NCBI RefSeq assembly: GCF_964204645.1 | Contig: NC_134030.1 | Location: 2,395,855 to 2,459,854 of the forward strand | Length of the DNA: 64,000 bases | Reading direction: 5' to 3' | Source: Tubulanus polymorphus | Taxonomy: Eukaryota > Nemertea > Palaeonemertea > Tubulaniformes > Tubulanidae | Shown here: in pieces, positions 35,171-47,093 of the stretch | Layout of the letters: each line of letters starts with the position of its first letter | Numbering within the stretch: position 1 is the first letter of the stretch | Notes under the pieces: model-generated | Databases searched by the model: none | What the model saw: the letters and a program-made list of their open reading frames with translations, nothing else | What the model was told of the DNA's origin: nothing | Translations under genes and position numbers: made by a program

Positions 35171-35694
35171 CGTAGATGCCGCAGAATCAGTGAAGCGGAG
35201 ATGATTAAAATGCTAACTACAGACGTCAACATCTCAGTCATTCTCGCTTCAAGCATTCCAATACCTAATCACAAATCGAATGGTTACGGCATCCCCGACT
35301 GTGAGAGGTTTTACCAATTATTTCCTAGTTTCAGGGCAGCGCTTTTTCACTTTCTATTTTCGCTTTCTCTTGTTCAGTTCGTCGTCTCGCGGAAGATAAA
35401 CGGTTATATGATAAAGTTCAGGTGGGTATCGATCATTGAATTGACTGATGGACCCTACGTGACACCCGCCAGTGAGAGGTTACCCTTATATAACCAATGA
35501 TGAAACAGTCCGTGCTGTTACTAGGTATAATACTGAATCTCGCACTATTAAATGTTTCCTTGAGTTTACAAACCTGAAGATGACTTTTTTTCATCGTGTT
35601 GGTAGTTAATTAAACAAACCTGAAGTTGACTTTTAGGATCGGGACGAGTTATTGCATTGAGCTAGTAGTTCATTCAAACGTTTCATCTTCATCA
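35171..35694. other. Non-coding stretch with retroelement-tail words
   Basis: CCTGAAGATGACTTTT (about 35573-35588) and CCTGAAGTTGACTTTTAGG (about 35620-35638), each about 20-40 bases after a TTTCCTTGAG or CAAA context, resemble the repeat cluster near 2.4 kb. No gene recognised. Confidence 0.45.
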
Positions 35695-35942
35695 CAGAGC
35701 CGTCGGAATGGGGGCGGCAGGGACGGCCAAAGTTGCCCCACTTTTTTGCTTAACAAAATTTTTTTATGCTTTTCTCAAAAGCACGCTGTATCGCGTAGCA
35801 GCTCGTCGTTCTCTGTACTAGGTGGTTGGCTCACGACTTCTCGTGCTTCTGTGAATGAGACCGTGAAATGGCCCCGAAACGCATCTCCGGCGCCCGATTG
35901 AATTTTCAAAATTTTTCACAAAAATCCCCTCTGACGGCTCTG
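35695..35942. mobile_element. Family M transposon, copy 2 (opposite orientation)
   Basis: Ends CAGAGCCGTCGG and CTGACGGCTCTG are inverted repeats. Reverse-complemented, the interior aligns along its length with the nested element at 29.5 kb, sharing GAGATGCGTTT, AAGCACGAGAAG, AACCACCTAGTACAGAGAA and TTTTGTTAAGCAAAAAAGTG. I could not identify an intact flanking duplication here. Confidence 0.75.
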
Positions 35943-37520
35943 TCCTAGTATTGTGGTGTTTATGAATACAATGCAGTATTCGTGCAGATGAATATTAGGC
36001 ATATACGTAATAAGGTTATATCAGTTTAACGTGCGACATGAACGTAACGTCGAATAAACTATTTGCTCAAGGAATATTTAGGACTGGTTACATTCGATGC
36101 GCGCTGCAACAACGCAGACACAATTTCCTCAATTTGGATTCTGTGATTTTAGCTTCCATACCTAAAATGTTTCCTTGAAGTTGATATGTATCTGAAGGTG
36201 ACTAAAATGATATAAACAAAACGTCATAAGCTGAATGATACATGATTCAGACTCTCTATTTCTTATTCCTATCGTAGGATTTTATATAAAGAGTTCACGC
36301 ACTCTTGACAGCGGGTGTGACTCGACGTCAATCCCCGCCAGCGGTGGTATGCGAAAATCAGCATCATCATTTTCACGACATTTCCTCTGCCAGATAAACG
36401 CTCGAATTATATCGGTTTAAGCGCTATTTCGCCTGGTGAAAGAGACGCGAACAATTCAATATGAATTTTCAGCGGCAATTCGAGCTTTCAAAAACGTCAA
36501 AAACCTGAATATAATAGATATTCATGATTGTGGATGCGTCTTCAAACTGACGGCCTGATAGCAACAATCTTTTCTTGTAGGCAAAATCCATTTTAGAGTG
36601 AACTCGAAAATAAGTAAATACGAAAAGGTCATTCATCACTTTTTTTAAATGTGAATGTAGTCAAATTGAATAGGTCCTTGTCTAACGCTACTGTGGCAAG
36701 CGAGTATCCACCAGGCGTCGCTCGGTTGGTTACTCGGTCTCCAGCGTTGAATTTCTTCAACGTTTCGCTTAAAATCGAATGAAGCCCCGAAATTTCTAAT
36801 CATCGTCTTCGATTTAATTAAAAAATACTGTAGCTTCGACCACCGATCACACAACTATATATGGACTTCGATTTTCGATTTCAAATTTAAACCCCTGTTT
36901 CGCTCCCGGCGGGTGTGTTATGGGTTTTTATGGGACATCAATCAAATCATAACAAACGAATTAACCAACCAAATGAATAACAGGGTCAATCCATATTTTA
37001 AGACGAAAAAAAAATCGAATGAAGCTAAATCAATCGATTGATAAGAAAAATGAATTTAATATTCGGTGATTTGATTGACTAGATAAAGTCGGTTGATTAA
37101 CATAATTAAAGTTGCGCTGTACTTTAACAATATCATGGCCTTCACCTTCACCGACTAATCAACGATCTAGTTCATTAAAACGTTGATTATGTGATTGCGG
37201 ATTCCCGTTGTAACGCGGCCTACACATCATTAACGCCTTTAAATCTCCGCGGGATACTCGTGTTTTAATTACGTCTACACACATTTATTTACATGGTTGA
37301 GATCGTTTGGTTTGAATTGAAGTTTTTTTCGGGTAATCAATTTAACGGTAAACATTGTTTTCGACTTGCGTGGAATTGCGATGGAGGATGAATTTCATTT
37401 TACGAAGGCGATCGATGATAATTAGAATTAGTGAGATTTGTCGCGGTGTCTGACATTTACGTATATCCGTTTTTCAGCCTCGCCGAGTATGAAGTGAAAT
37501 GTAAACTATTCCTTACTCTC
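35943..37520. other. Non-coding stretch with a dispersed repeat copy
   Basis: About 36865-36990 is a copy of the family with GGACTTCGATTTTCGATTTC and a GCTCCCGGCGGGTGTGTTATGG centre, related to 27.35 and 40.88 kb. No exon recognised. Confidence 0.5.
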
Positions 37521-38395
37521 TAGCGTTGAAACTGCTGTAAATATTTCACCGAGTTGAGAATCAGGGAACTCAGTAGTGTTGAGACTGCTGTAAATATTTC
37601 ACCGAGTTGAGAATCAGGGAACTCGGTAGCGTTGAAACTGCTGTAAATATTTCACCGAGTTGAGAATCAGGGAACTCAGTAGAATTGAGACTGCTGTAGA
37701 TATTTCACCGAGTTGAGAATCAGGGAACTCGGTAGCGTTGAAACTGCTGTAAATATTTCACCGAGTTGAGAATCAGGGAACTCGGTAGCGTTGAAACTGC
37801 TGTAAATATTTCACCGAGTTGAGAATCAGGGAACTCTGTAGTGTTGAGACTGCTGTAAATATTTCACCGAGTTGAGAATCAGGGAACTCGGTAGCGTTGA
37901 GACTGCTGTAGATATTTCACCGAGTTGAGAATCAGGGAACTCGGTAGCGTTGAGACTGCTGTAGATATTTCACCGAGTTGATAATCAGGGAACTCGGTAG
38001 CGTTGAGACTGCTGTAGATATTTCACCGAGTTGAGAATCAGGGAACTCGGTAGCGTCGAGACTGCTGTAAATATTTCACCGAGTTGAGAATCAGGGAACT
38101 CGGTAGCGTTGGGACTGCTGTAAATATTTCACCGAGTTGAGAATCAGGGAACTCGGTAGAGTTGAGACTGCTGTAAATATTTCACTGAGTTGAGAACCAG
38201 GGAACTCGGTAGCGTTGAGACTGCTGTAAATATTTCACCGAGTTGAGAATCAGGGAACTCGGTAGCGTTGAAACTGCTGCAAATATTTCACCGAGTTGAG
38301 AATCAGGGAACTCGGTAGCGTTGAGACTGCTGTAAATATTTCACCGAGTTGAGAATCAGGGAACTCGGTAGGGTTGGGACTGCTGTAAATATTTC
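37521..38395. repeat. 53-bp minisatellite, about 16.5 units
   Basis: Head-to-tail 53-bp units containing GACTGCTGTAAATATTTCAC and CGAGTTGAGAATCAGGGAAC. Every well-preserved unit carries CCGAGTT and AACTCGG separated by 11 bases, a 7-bp-stem hairpin. Units differ by single substitutions, mainly A/G alternation at a few sites. Confidence 0.95.
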
Positions 38396-40554
38396 ATTTA
38401 GTTGGAAAGGTTTTATTGACATTGGTTTCCGTTGCAGGGTCAATCTGATGATCGGTATCGGCTCAGGTCGGGCCTGTTGTATTAACAGCTCCTCCTACAG
38501 TTGCAGTGACATTTCTAGGTCACCTCGTGACGTATACAGTGCCTGGAATGAAATGACATCGTTCCCCGCGGTGAACAGATATCAAGATTTCCGCCGAACA
38601 AATTCTAATTAAAATTTTACGAAAGGTTTCTCTTCATGTAGCGCGCTCGCTCAAGGGACCAGTTTTAAAGGGAAAAGTAGTAAAACCCGACGTAGACGGC
38701 GCAGTGTATCCGTGCTTCCCCACGTGGAGGTCGAGCGCCTGAGGGCAACTCAACCACGTATCATTACCGAATAGCTGAACCGCAAACCTCGAAATATATA
38801 TAAATTTCTTCTCGTTAACTGATTGTATTACATACACGCGACATCGTGTCTGTTCTAGTCGCCAACCGAAACTCCTTTTGGAATATGAATATGAGAAATA
38901 TGAGAAAATTGTCGATACGTAAACGGATGGATGAATCTCTGTCCTTTTGTCCATTTTTGTCATCTCCATCGTCGCAAAAACTGTTGAATATCACGCGGTT
39001 TATTGTCGAACGACTATACCGCATGAACTGTGCTGCAGTCCCTGGGAATTGGAACGATCAGGTGTCGGTCGGACTACATGCAGTGTATATAGCGCAACTA
39101 CCTGCTAACTTACCACTCCGTTGGGACTCGATAGACAAGTACCAAATCGATAAGAAACTCTCACCATAAAGACCGCTACCAAGGCCACTGTCTAGGATAC
39201 AACGCAACCATTAATGAAACACTCTGTCCTGGCGTCACACACACACGAATGAAAAATAATGTTTCCTTGAGCTAAACTGTTTCTACCTAATCCAAATAGT
39301 TATCTCCAGGAATTCCTGACTGGGATACACGATAATATTGATACGAATGACGCACAAAAACACGATGACACCTTCCTTAATCTCATAATACACGCTTTCT
39401 AACGCTTCAATAGCTGGGCGAGATATATGTTGAATTTGGTGGTTGTTTCCTCCTTTTACGGTTACGCTAAGTCTTATCAAGTCAATAAGTCATGAACTTA
39501 TCTTTTAGTAATTCTTATGTCATTCGTGGATCTAGAAAAAAAGTCTACTAGAAACCGGCAGTAATTATTATCGGGTTTCGAGGATGTTTTCAAACGGACT
39601 CTGTTTGCCTCGGATCTCGCATGATCTATCGAAAAGAAGATCTTAAAAAGCACGTGCTGAAAAGACAACTTAGTTGACTTTTAATTTATTCTTTTCAACC
39701 AATATTCTTTTTTCAACCAATTTGTTCTGTGGCCCGAATCAGCTACAATTTATGCCTCATTTTTTCTCGTTTGAATCTCACTGTACGGCGCTACTGTTTT
39801 CACCAGCAGCGCACCAGCAGCACCATCAGCACCAGCAGCACCAGCAGCACCATCAGCACCAGAGCACCATCAGCACCAGCAGCACCAGCAGCGACCCAGC
39901 AGCCCGTGGTGCATATTTACGGCTTTTATCATCCTTCACCGCGAGTCATTTAGGTGGAAAAAAACGCATCACTCTCCTGCCAAATGGCGCGCACATTTTT
40001 ATGTAATTTTTCCATGTTTATGAGATTGTAATGGAGATGTATTTTCTGACGGTGAAGAAAAGCGGCGCGTGTGGCATATTTTTTCGTCGCTTTCCAATTC
40101 GTCATCGCGGACTGAAATTAGTTAATGAGAAACAAATGGAAAAATACACGTAGAATCGAGGGACAGTTTCATCGCATTACGCCGCGCTATTCCTGCATAT
40201 TATGTTACATCGCTAAAAACAAAACCCGCCGTTCACACAGTTATATCTGTATTCTTATATGGCTATATAGTTTATTTTCAAGTGAAATTATAACAGATAG
40301 TCATACATAACATTTTATATAAATACGAATACAACAAGATGTTATAATAGTGAATGTTAGAACCAATAGAAAGCAGGAATACTTGTTTGAAGCACCTATT
40401 CGAACTAAAATTATTGTTTTTGGAATATTTCAGAAAATAACTGGCTTATTAAATGATTATATCTTAATCAAGCTGTTATCATAGTTTACTTTGATTGCAT
40501 TTTGTGTGTTAAGGGTTGACTGTGTGCATATTATTTTCTTTATTGCATTTCTCT
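38396..40554. other. Non-coding stretch, no gene recognised
   Basis: Open frames of up to about 110 codons on both strands near 38.6-39.2 kb overlap each other and show no known domain or splice context. TTTCCTTGAG and CCAAATAGTTATCTCCAGGAA near 39260-39315 are a relic of the repeat cluster seen at 2.4 kb. Confidence 0.5.
39801..39903. repeat. CAGCAC/CATCAGCAC repeat
   Basis: Imperfect tandem of CAGCAC and CATCAGCAC words, open in two forward frames (Gln/His-rich or Ser/Thr-rich). It could be part of a coding low-complexity segment, but no exon borders or conserved flanks were found. Confidence 0.9.
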
Positions 40555-40712
40555 TTTTTTCTTTTCTCTTTTGAGGGACCTGTTTTATACAAACTATTCC
40601 TTAGTTTCTACAGGCCCCTCCAGGTCTAATTTACTGTATTTTGTATTAGGCTTTGTACACTATGCTGTAAATTATATTTGAAAAATAAAGTGTTCAAATC
40701 AAATCAAAATCA
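40555..40712 (+). mobile_element. LINE-like 3' end
   Basis: A non-coding stretch ends in AATAAA (40684-40689) followed by a short tandem tail CAAATCAAATCAAAATC. Short repeated tails after a polyadenylation signal are typical of CR1/RTE/jockey-type LINE 3' ends. No reverse-transcriptase frame precedes it, as expected for a 5'-truncated copy. A 3' untranslated region of a host gene is the alternative. Confidence 0.4.
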
Positions 40713-41700
40713 CCTTAAAACTTCACCAAGAACCTTAGCGTCTGATTTACCACTGTTGGTTACACGATAGGATCGTAGAGCGACGGACAACCACTGCCAG
40801 GACTGGGTGAATTTCAAACACACACAATCACGCATCATTCGTTCCCCTCGCATACAGATTCATACAGCAAGCATCATTTTCATGCCTCGATTTGCGATTT
40901 CAAAATCAAGCCCCTTGTTTTCCTTCCGGCAGGTGTAGTGGGTTTATAAGGGACTTTACTGAAATTAGATCAAAATTGATCAATCACTCGTGTAAAAAAG
41001 TGGGACAATTCCGTAGTATATCATACAGTGTAGCGGAATATGAGTGGAAAATTAGGGACAATTAACTGGTGAAATTCAATATCTGCGGACATTTTTTTCC
41101 GAGTTTGGGATTTTTATATCGTTCGATTCATCAATTTTCGATAAAACTAGACCGACAACATCTTGAACTGACGTAACAATTAACGATTAGAATAACGTCG
41201 AAATGACATTCAAACAACTCGAATTGGCATCCGTTTATAATGACAACTATAAGAATCGAGGTTCATCTCGGAATTGTCAGTAAATAAAGGCGCTTTCTTC
41301 AATGATGCTCAACTCTGTCACTCGGTCGCAGTATTATACATATTTCTATCGATCTGATTTTCCAGCGAGCCGATGCGTTAATCGTTAACGTCATTAATCA
41401 ATATATGAATGTTATTTAAACTTGACGAGTTGATGTTTATCTTTCGTGTCGCATTCATGACAAATCTACCTTTTCTATATCCGCATACACAGCTGGTCAT
41501 ATGGAAATGTTTTGACTCGATTATTTTCGGCTGAAGTTTCGGGCATGACACGAGAGATAAATGGTCGACTATAGACATTGCTCGTTCGCGAGGTAAACTG
41601 TAGTTGTAGATTACGGTCCCACATTCGATAATTTACGAGAAATTTCTATACATTTTGTTAACAGCCGAGATTATGCATATTTATATAGTTGCGACCTGTA
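40713..41700. other. Non-coding stretch with two dispersed repeat copies
   Basis: About 40731-40815 carries the AGAGCGACGG / CCAGGACTGGGTGAA family of 8.3 kb, followed by the CGATTTCAAAATCAAGCCCC family at about 40885-40950. The two adjoin here, so they may be parts of one larger element. No exon recognised. Confidence 0.5.
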
Positions 41701-42090
41701 AAATGGTCCCAGGACTGGTCTAAAGTTGTTCAATTGGTTATAGAACCTAAATGAGCTCAGACTGGTCTTAAGTTATAAGATTAGCTATAAAACCAAAATG
41801 AGCTTAGACTGATCTCAAGTTGTTAGATTAGCTATAGTACCAAAATCAGCTAAGACTGGTCTCAGATTGTTCAATTGGTTATAGAATGAGCTGAAACTGA
41901 TCTTAAGCTGTTAGATTGGCTATAGAACCAAGATGAGCTGACTGATCTCAAGTTGTTAGATTGATTATAGAACCAAAATCAGCTAAGACTGGTCTCAGAT
42001 TGTTCAATTGGTTATAGAACCAAGATGAGCTGACTGATCTCAAGTTGTTAGATTGATTATAGAATCAAAATAGCTTTTAGACTGGTCCTA
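41701..42090. repeat. Diverged minisatellite, unit about 47 bp
   Basis: About eight imperfect units with AGACTGGTCTTAAGTTGTTA and GATTGGCTATAGAACCAAAA words. Scattered single copies of the same sequence occur at 7.6, 10.0 and 24.4 kb, so the array may have expanded from a dispersed repeat. Confidence 0.85.
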
Positions 42091-43502
42091 TGTAAGTAGT
42101 TAAATCGCTGTGCTTTCAGTTTGATAAAACTAACAGATTTATTTCTCGCACGATTTCAGTTTAAGACTAATATTCTACTATTATTTGACTTTATCCATCA
42201 TGCTAGAAAATGCTTACTAGAAATACCCAGAAAATTGTATAGGGCGGTAAAGTGTATTTGAATTATCAGATAGGAAACCGAAGTTCATTGTTAACTTTTT
42301 AACACCGATTGGATGACGCTGATTCTTTTTAGTATAATCATTCCATCAAAATGATTACTTCAAGCTGAGATAAAAATCCTCTGCTTGTTTTTAATATTTT
42401 ATCAACTACGGCGTTATCGAACCATCCTTGTCATCAAAATACGATTATAACGCGAGTTATCATCAACAGTGCGGCGAAGCTTATTGAAGAAATTCGATAG
42501 ATTAGATTTTTTTTTTGAATTCAAAGAATTTTCCCTTCGGAGCTCGAGATGATGCAGCTTCTCATCGACGCGTTATCTTTAAGTATATGAGCGAGGATTA
42601 CAGAGTTGCGACGTGCTTGTAATTTGTTGTTTGTTAATAATACGTTACGTTGGATACGAGGGTCTCCTGTGAGATCGAAGTTACGTCTTTAAAAACCTAC
42701 GATAAGCCGTTGATGAAAGGATAGCTACGCAAAAAAAAAACGTCGCGATAACAATTCCAAGGTGGTTATTTTGCGAGGTAGATTCGTCAGTCACGCAACC
42801 AGATCAGTTTTCTACGTCATGCGTCAGTTTAGTATGTTAAGAAAAAAAAATATCAGTGACAAATCGCACATAATGACGACGTATGATGAACGTGCAGTAA
42901 TTTCAATTTGGCAACTTCCGCTATAACGGTCACTCATCACTTATGAACCGATAATGAGATTGATCCTATTTACGTGATTCAATCGATCAAGAAAATGAAC
43001 AGATAAGGTGAACTGACATACAAATTATACTAGTAATACATCTTGCATTGTCATCATTATCATTCAACCATTTATATACTCTTCAGGGTTGGATCCAAGG
43101 AGTTTTAGGGGTCTCGACTCGAATATTTTCTCGTAGCATTATCAATCATATTAATGATAGTTGTTTCGGCGGCGTCTGCCAGAAATTACTGTAGGTAATT
43201 CACGAATTTTAATTAATGCATTTTCAATGAAATACAGATGAAATCACACGTATCTGAGAAAACCCTGCGCTTGACCCCCCTCTGCTCAAATGTTTGGTTC
43301 CGTCCCTAACACTTCCTAAACTGTATTAATTCTTAACGGTAAATGATAACCATTGACTGTCTGTGATAGGACAATTTATACTTGACCTTTAATATCTACC
43401 TTTCGACTCGTATTTCGAACTGTTTTCCATTGTTAATGCTGTGGATGTACTTGTATTTTTCATACAGGTCTTTTTTGAAAGTAGCGAATTTTTGAATCTA
43501 GA
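42091..43502. other. Non-coding 5' side of the first IFI27-like gene
   Basis: No exon recognised apart from a possible untranslated exon. At 43487-43500 the sequence TTTTTGAATCTAG just before AATG looks like a splice acceptor matching the position seen in genes 2-6. I found no kappaB-like or TATA-like block comparable to the later units. Confidence 0.45.
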
Positions 43503-44216
43503 ATGCGGGGATACGTGATTGCCGGTGCTGTATGTTTCGTCGCAGCTCCTTTTGTTCTACCAGCGATTGGTTTTACAGCTGCTGGAATCACTGCTGGATC
43601 CATTGCGTCGTCGATGATGTCAACAGCTGCAGTGGCTAACGGTGGTGCAGTAGCTGCGGGAAGTACGGTAGCCGTTCTTCAGTCGGCTGGTGCAGCAGGT
43701 ACGTGATGCGCTTAATCAAGACTGTACCTAGCATTTGAATTTTGTGGAGGGGGCAGTGAATGGGGCAGTCTATTGGATATATGTAGCAATAATATTTGCA
43801 AAAATGGCACCTAACCAGAATTTCTGGGGGCAATTCCTCCCCACGTCCCCCACTATGTACGGCCCTGTTAATGATAATATAATCTTCAAAAGATATCATA
43901 TAAAGTATATCCCATGGAAATCATAGCAAGTTATTGGGATTGTGCATCTGCAGTAGTAAAATCTATTGCTGATTTGAGTCATGACTTAAGATCTCGATCG
44001 CAGAAACAATTCTAAACAATTACGTTGTCATAGGATATGAGAATATTTCTAAATGTTGAACCTTCTATTGCAATTTAGTCATCGATCTCTTATGTTGCTT
44101 ATAATGTTTTTCGTTTGTTTTCAGGTCTTGGTTTAGGGACTAAATTGACGGCTGGTGCTGTCGGCGTAGGTGCTGTTAAAGCTGTTAAGGTTGCACGGAA
44201 GGCACTGAGACGATAG
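43503..44216 (+). CDS. IFI27/ISG12-like protein, divergent basic paralog (gene 1)
   Basis: Two coding exons, 43503-43698 and 44125-44216, are joined across a 426-bp GT-AG intron (donor GCAG|GTACGT, acceptor TTTTCAG|GT) in phase 1, giving 95 residues. Residues 22-65 contain [22 protein letters not shown] and VLQSAGAAG, the hallmark of the Ifi-6-16 (ISG12) family. Family members in vertebrates are interferon-induced small hydrophobic proteins of mitochondrial or nuclear membranes linked to apoptosis and antiviral defence. Almost the whole chain is hydrophobic with Gly/Ala small-residue packing, so membrane insertion is likely. It differs from genes 2-6 at the N-terminus (MRGY) and in exon 2, which ends in a basic tail ([10 protein letters not shown]). 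The spacer, minisatellite and downstream element of the array are absent. The intron holds a possible transposon end (reverse complement AGGGCCGTACATAGTGGGGG near 43845-43866). The family call is sure; the function is by analogy. Confidence 0.9.
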
Positions 44217-44989
44217 TGTTTGACACTCGTGAATTCATTGACGACGAACTTCTGATAACAAATCGTTTCTGCAATGTATTTCTTTCCATAAACATGTACA
44301 CATATTCTGCGTATATTGTAACCTAATTGGCCTCTACCAAATTGGATTAAAAATGTGATTTAAATATCATCATAGAGTTGTTATAAACGTTTCGAGTTAA
44401 ACCTCTCTAAAGAACTGTCTGGAATTAGCACAGACACCAAGTTCTTAATGAATTTATATACTTTTAAATCTTGGTCGGTTGGATGAGGGTCGTAGAACCG
44501 GGCATAGGAAACAACTACTCCCAGGACTGAGTGACCGCTAAACCCGTTCAAATGCACACAATTTGGGCTGCAGTATACATTTCAAAAACTCGTCGGAGAG
44601 TAGGCCGAGATCTGAATTCTTCTATTCGATCAAAGTTTTCTGTTAATAGATATATGAGATTGCCGATTTTCACCCTTCCCTCCCTTCCCTCTCTCCCCTC
44701 CCTTACCCTCCCTTCCCCCTCCTCTCTCTCCCTCCCCTATGTACGCTTTTAGTACATGTCTAAGGACATGTCCCACGAGTACGTACTTAACGTGACAACC
44801 CCCGCCCCCCCCCCCCATCCCGAATACAATGAAGGATATCATTAGGGTTCGATTAAAACAATGAGACAATGTTATTGAGCTATAAAAGTCATCAGCTAAA
44901 GGTTCCAATCCTTGACCTTGTCCAAATTTGGATAAAAAGAAGGCATTAATATTAAACGAATTATTTGCTCGCGGATAACGCACGTTACG
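44217..44989. other. Spacer between genes 1 and 2, left part
   Basis: Contains ATTAAA (about 44344-44349), a possible polyadenylation signal for gene 1. It also has a weak copy of the CCCAGGACTGAGTGA dispersed repeat (about 44471-44535), a CT-rich tract (44672-44742) and a C-homopolymer near 44802-44817. None of the repeat-unit parts of the later array are here. Confidence 0.55.
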
Positions 44990-45910
44990 CACACAAACTA
45001 CGGCAGACAGAAATATTTGTTTAAATAACATTGCGCTCCCTTAGTAAAAGTACGCTTTAAGTTTATCCCTCCCCTCGTCTGCATTCTTCCTTTTTGTACG
45101 GATTCTGAAACCTCATCCCTTCCTAGAGGCGAACGTGTGGCTTCCTAGACGCCAAATGCCTAGTTACAGCGCAGTACGGTGACAGTACTACGTATGCCTA
45201 CTGCGCAGCAGTATCAACATGCTTCAGTTGGATCGCGGGATTTCCCCAATTCCTCGTATTGAAACTTTCCACACTACCCCATATCATTAAATCCACTGCT
45301 TCTTCCCGAGAACTACAGCAGACAGAAATATTTGTTAAAATCACATTGTGCCCTCTTTGTAAAGTATGTACGCTTTAAGTTTACCCCTCCCCTCCCCTGC
45401 ACCCTTTTGCACAGAAACCTCCTCCCTTCTTAGATGCGAACGTATTTCCTAGAGCCTTGTGACGCTGGCGTATTTATGGCACAGTACTGCATTGAGCGTG
45501 ACAGTACTGTGTACCTACGCGTGTATTGTGCAGCAGTATGTTACATATTAGCATCTACTACGATCGCGAGATTTCCCCAATTCTTCGTATCGAAACCTCG
45601 CCTTTCCCGATTCCTCGTATCGAAACCTCGCCTTTCCCGATTACTCGTATCGAAACCTCGCCTTTCCCGATTACTCGTATCGAAACTTGCCACGTACCCC
45701 ATATGATTAAATCAACGGCTTCTTCCCGAGACGCAATACGTTTTAAGACTCATTTCTGTGATTAAACAGCACGAAGTTTAAAATTAAGGTAAGATAAAAG
45801 TTCGGACATTTTCGAAATATACACATTGGACAACGGCTCAATCTGTTTGATATTTAAGCGGAGAGCTTTTTAGCCACTTCTTGTCCGTTCACTCAGTTTG
45901 ACTGTCAGTA
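44990..45910 (+). promoter_or_regulatory. Upstream regulatory block of gene 2 (two modules)
   Basis: Module A (about 44990-45305) and module B (about 45308-45715) are diverged direct duplicates; both contain GCAGACAGAAATATTTG, ACGCTTTAAGTTTA and a CGCAGTACTG/GCACAGTACTG phrase. GGGATTTCCC (45237-45246) fits the kappaB consensus. Module B ends in 30-bp repeats (CGTATCGAAACCTCGCCTTT units, about 45587-45690). A TATA-like TATTTAA lies at 45851-45857, with candidate starts 24-40 bases downstream. Regulatory role is inferred from conservation and motif content. Confidence 0.4.
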
Positions 45911-46098
45911 CCGGTTCGGTGTGGTCAGACGGTATTAGTTTTAAACACACTATGGACTGTTTTTATATTTGGTTTAGTGTTCATGTTGTAATTTATAACA
46001 TATTCTATGATTGTGGTGAATTTCACTGCTAAAATAATAATTCTCTGAATTTGTTTACCATCGTTGAATATGGAAATATGGGTTGGACTGTCAAGCAA

Positions 46099-46127
46099 TT
46101 CACATAAGCATCAATGGCTTATGTGAA
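46099..46127. repeat. Hairpin upstream of gene 2
   Basis: TTCACATAAGC and GCTTATGTGAA pair perfectly over 11 bp around a 7-base loop. The same position in units 4-6 has CAATGGTTTCCCTGAA and cannot pair. Confidence 0.8.
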
Positions 46128-46344
46128 CCCCTACTGATTGTTACCTGAGATGTCTCGAGGTGTTACTATAACTACATGGTCTCCCGTGCAACGTTTTGAT
46201 GCCCAATTTTGTTAATAATCAATTGTGCTAACTTCGTATATCGTTGATAATGAAAAGAAAAACAAGTTTTTCTGAACAATTTGATAAACGCAGGTCAACT
46301 GAACGAAATAACTGATCAAAAAATCGCATTCAATTAATTTCAGA

Positions 46345-47050
46345 ATGGAATATATCCTTGGCGGTGTCGTAGCTGTGGTCGCAGCTCCTTTTGTTCTACC
46401 AGCGATTGGTTTTACAGCTGCTGGAATCACTGCTGGGTCCGCCGCTGCATCGATGATGTCAGCAGCTGCAGTGGCTAACGGTGGTGCAGTAGCTGCGGGA
46501 AGTACGGTAGCCGTTCTTCAGTCGGCTGGTGCAGCAGGTACGTATGATTCTAAAAATAATGCATATTAACCGTTACAATACCATTTCAGACTGATTTAAT
46601 GCTGTTTTAGAAAATCGCGGAAATAAAAACTAGTCTGAAACGGTTTCTTATAGTTTCAACTTTTCGATTACTGTTTATAGTCAATCTTAGATATATTCCT
46701 GAAGATGACCTTAATAAGCAGGGTCCGATCTAAGGAATGAAATCCACTTGCCCGGGTGGCAAGCATATCTGAAATTTCGCTTGTTCACAGACAGTCCGAT
46801 TGGTGGCACTAGGATATAGTCAAAACTTTGAAAAACGTATACAAAACATTACCTCAGCAATAAAACCTCCGAAGTTCGAAATCGTCGTTTCTTTTGAGTG
46901 TGGAATTTATTACGTGAAGACATTTTGATTTTAATTTGATATGCATGTTTTTCAGGTCTTGGTTTAGCGGCTAATGCGGTGGCTGGTGTTACCGGTGCAT
47001 CGGCTGTTAAAGCTGCAGAGCTTGCTCTGGATATCGTGAATGGTGATTAG
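46345..47050 (+). CDS. IFI27/ISG12-like protein (gene 2, MEYI type)
   Basis: Exons 46345-46537 and 46956-47050 with a 418-bp phase-1 intron (GCAG|GTACGTATG, TTTTTCAG|GTCTTGG) give 95 residues. The ATG is the second base after an acceptor (AATTTCAG at 46343), so an upstream untranslated exon is likely and the start is well fixed. Residues 21-65 carry [26 protein letters not shown] and VLQSAGAAG, the Ifi-6-16 signature. Exon 2 encodes [20 protein letters not shown] and an acidic end [10 protein letters not shown]. Hydrophobic Ala/Gly segments at about 5-25, 28-60 and 64-85 predict a membrane-embedded protein. By family analogy it would act at mitochondrial or nuclear membranes in stress or antiviral responses; nothing in the sequence fixes that. 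If exon 1 is read on without splicing, the frame ends after ten further residues. Confidence 0.93.
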
Positions 47051-47093
47051 TTTAAATGTCTAACACCTGTTATCTTTAACTAGTTTCCTTGTC

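Noticed and set aside
34645-35256. 203-codon His/Thr/Pro frame
   Set aside because: Produced by the GGT satellite; all its composition comes from the repeat.
37521-38395. CRISPR-like array (regular 53-bp repeats)
   Set aside because: There are no unique spacers; units are contiguous tandem copies, and the DNA is eukaryotic.
39674-40006. Possible exon encoding a Gln/His-rich stretch
   Set aside because: Openness comes from the CAGCAC repeat; flanks show no conserved protein and no clear splice sites.
45434-45706. 90-codon frame with a repeating SKPRLSR motif, also near 49.4 kb
   Set aside because: The 30-bp DNA repeat is a multiple of three and keeps the frame open; it sits upstream of the promoter-like motifs and its repeat number varies between units.
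46212-46430. 72-codon antisense frame over exon 1 of gene 2, repeated in every unit
   Set aside because: It is the reverse shadow of the IFI27-like exon; its repetition follows from unit duplication, and it has no independent motif.
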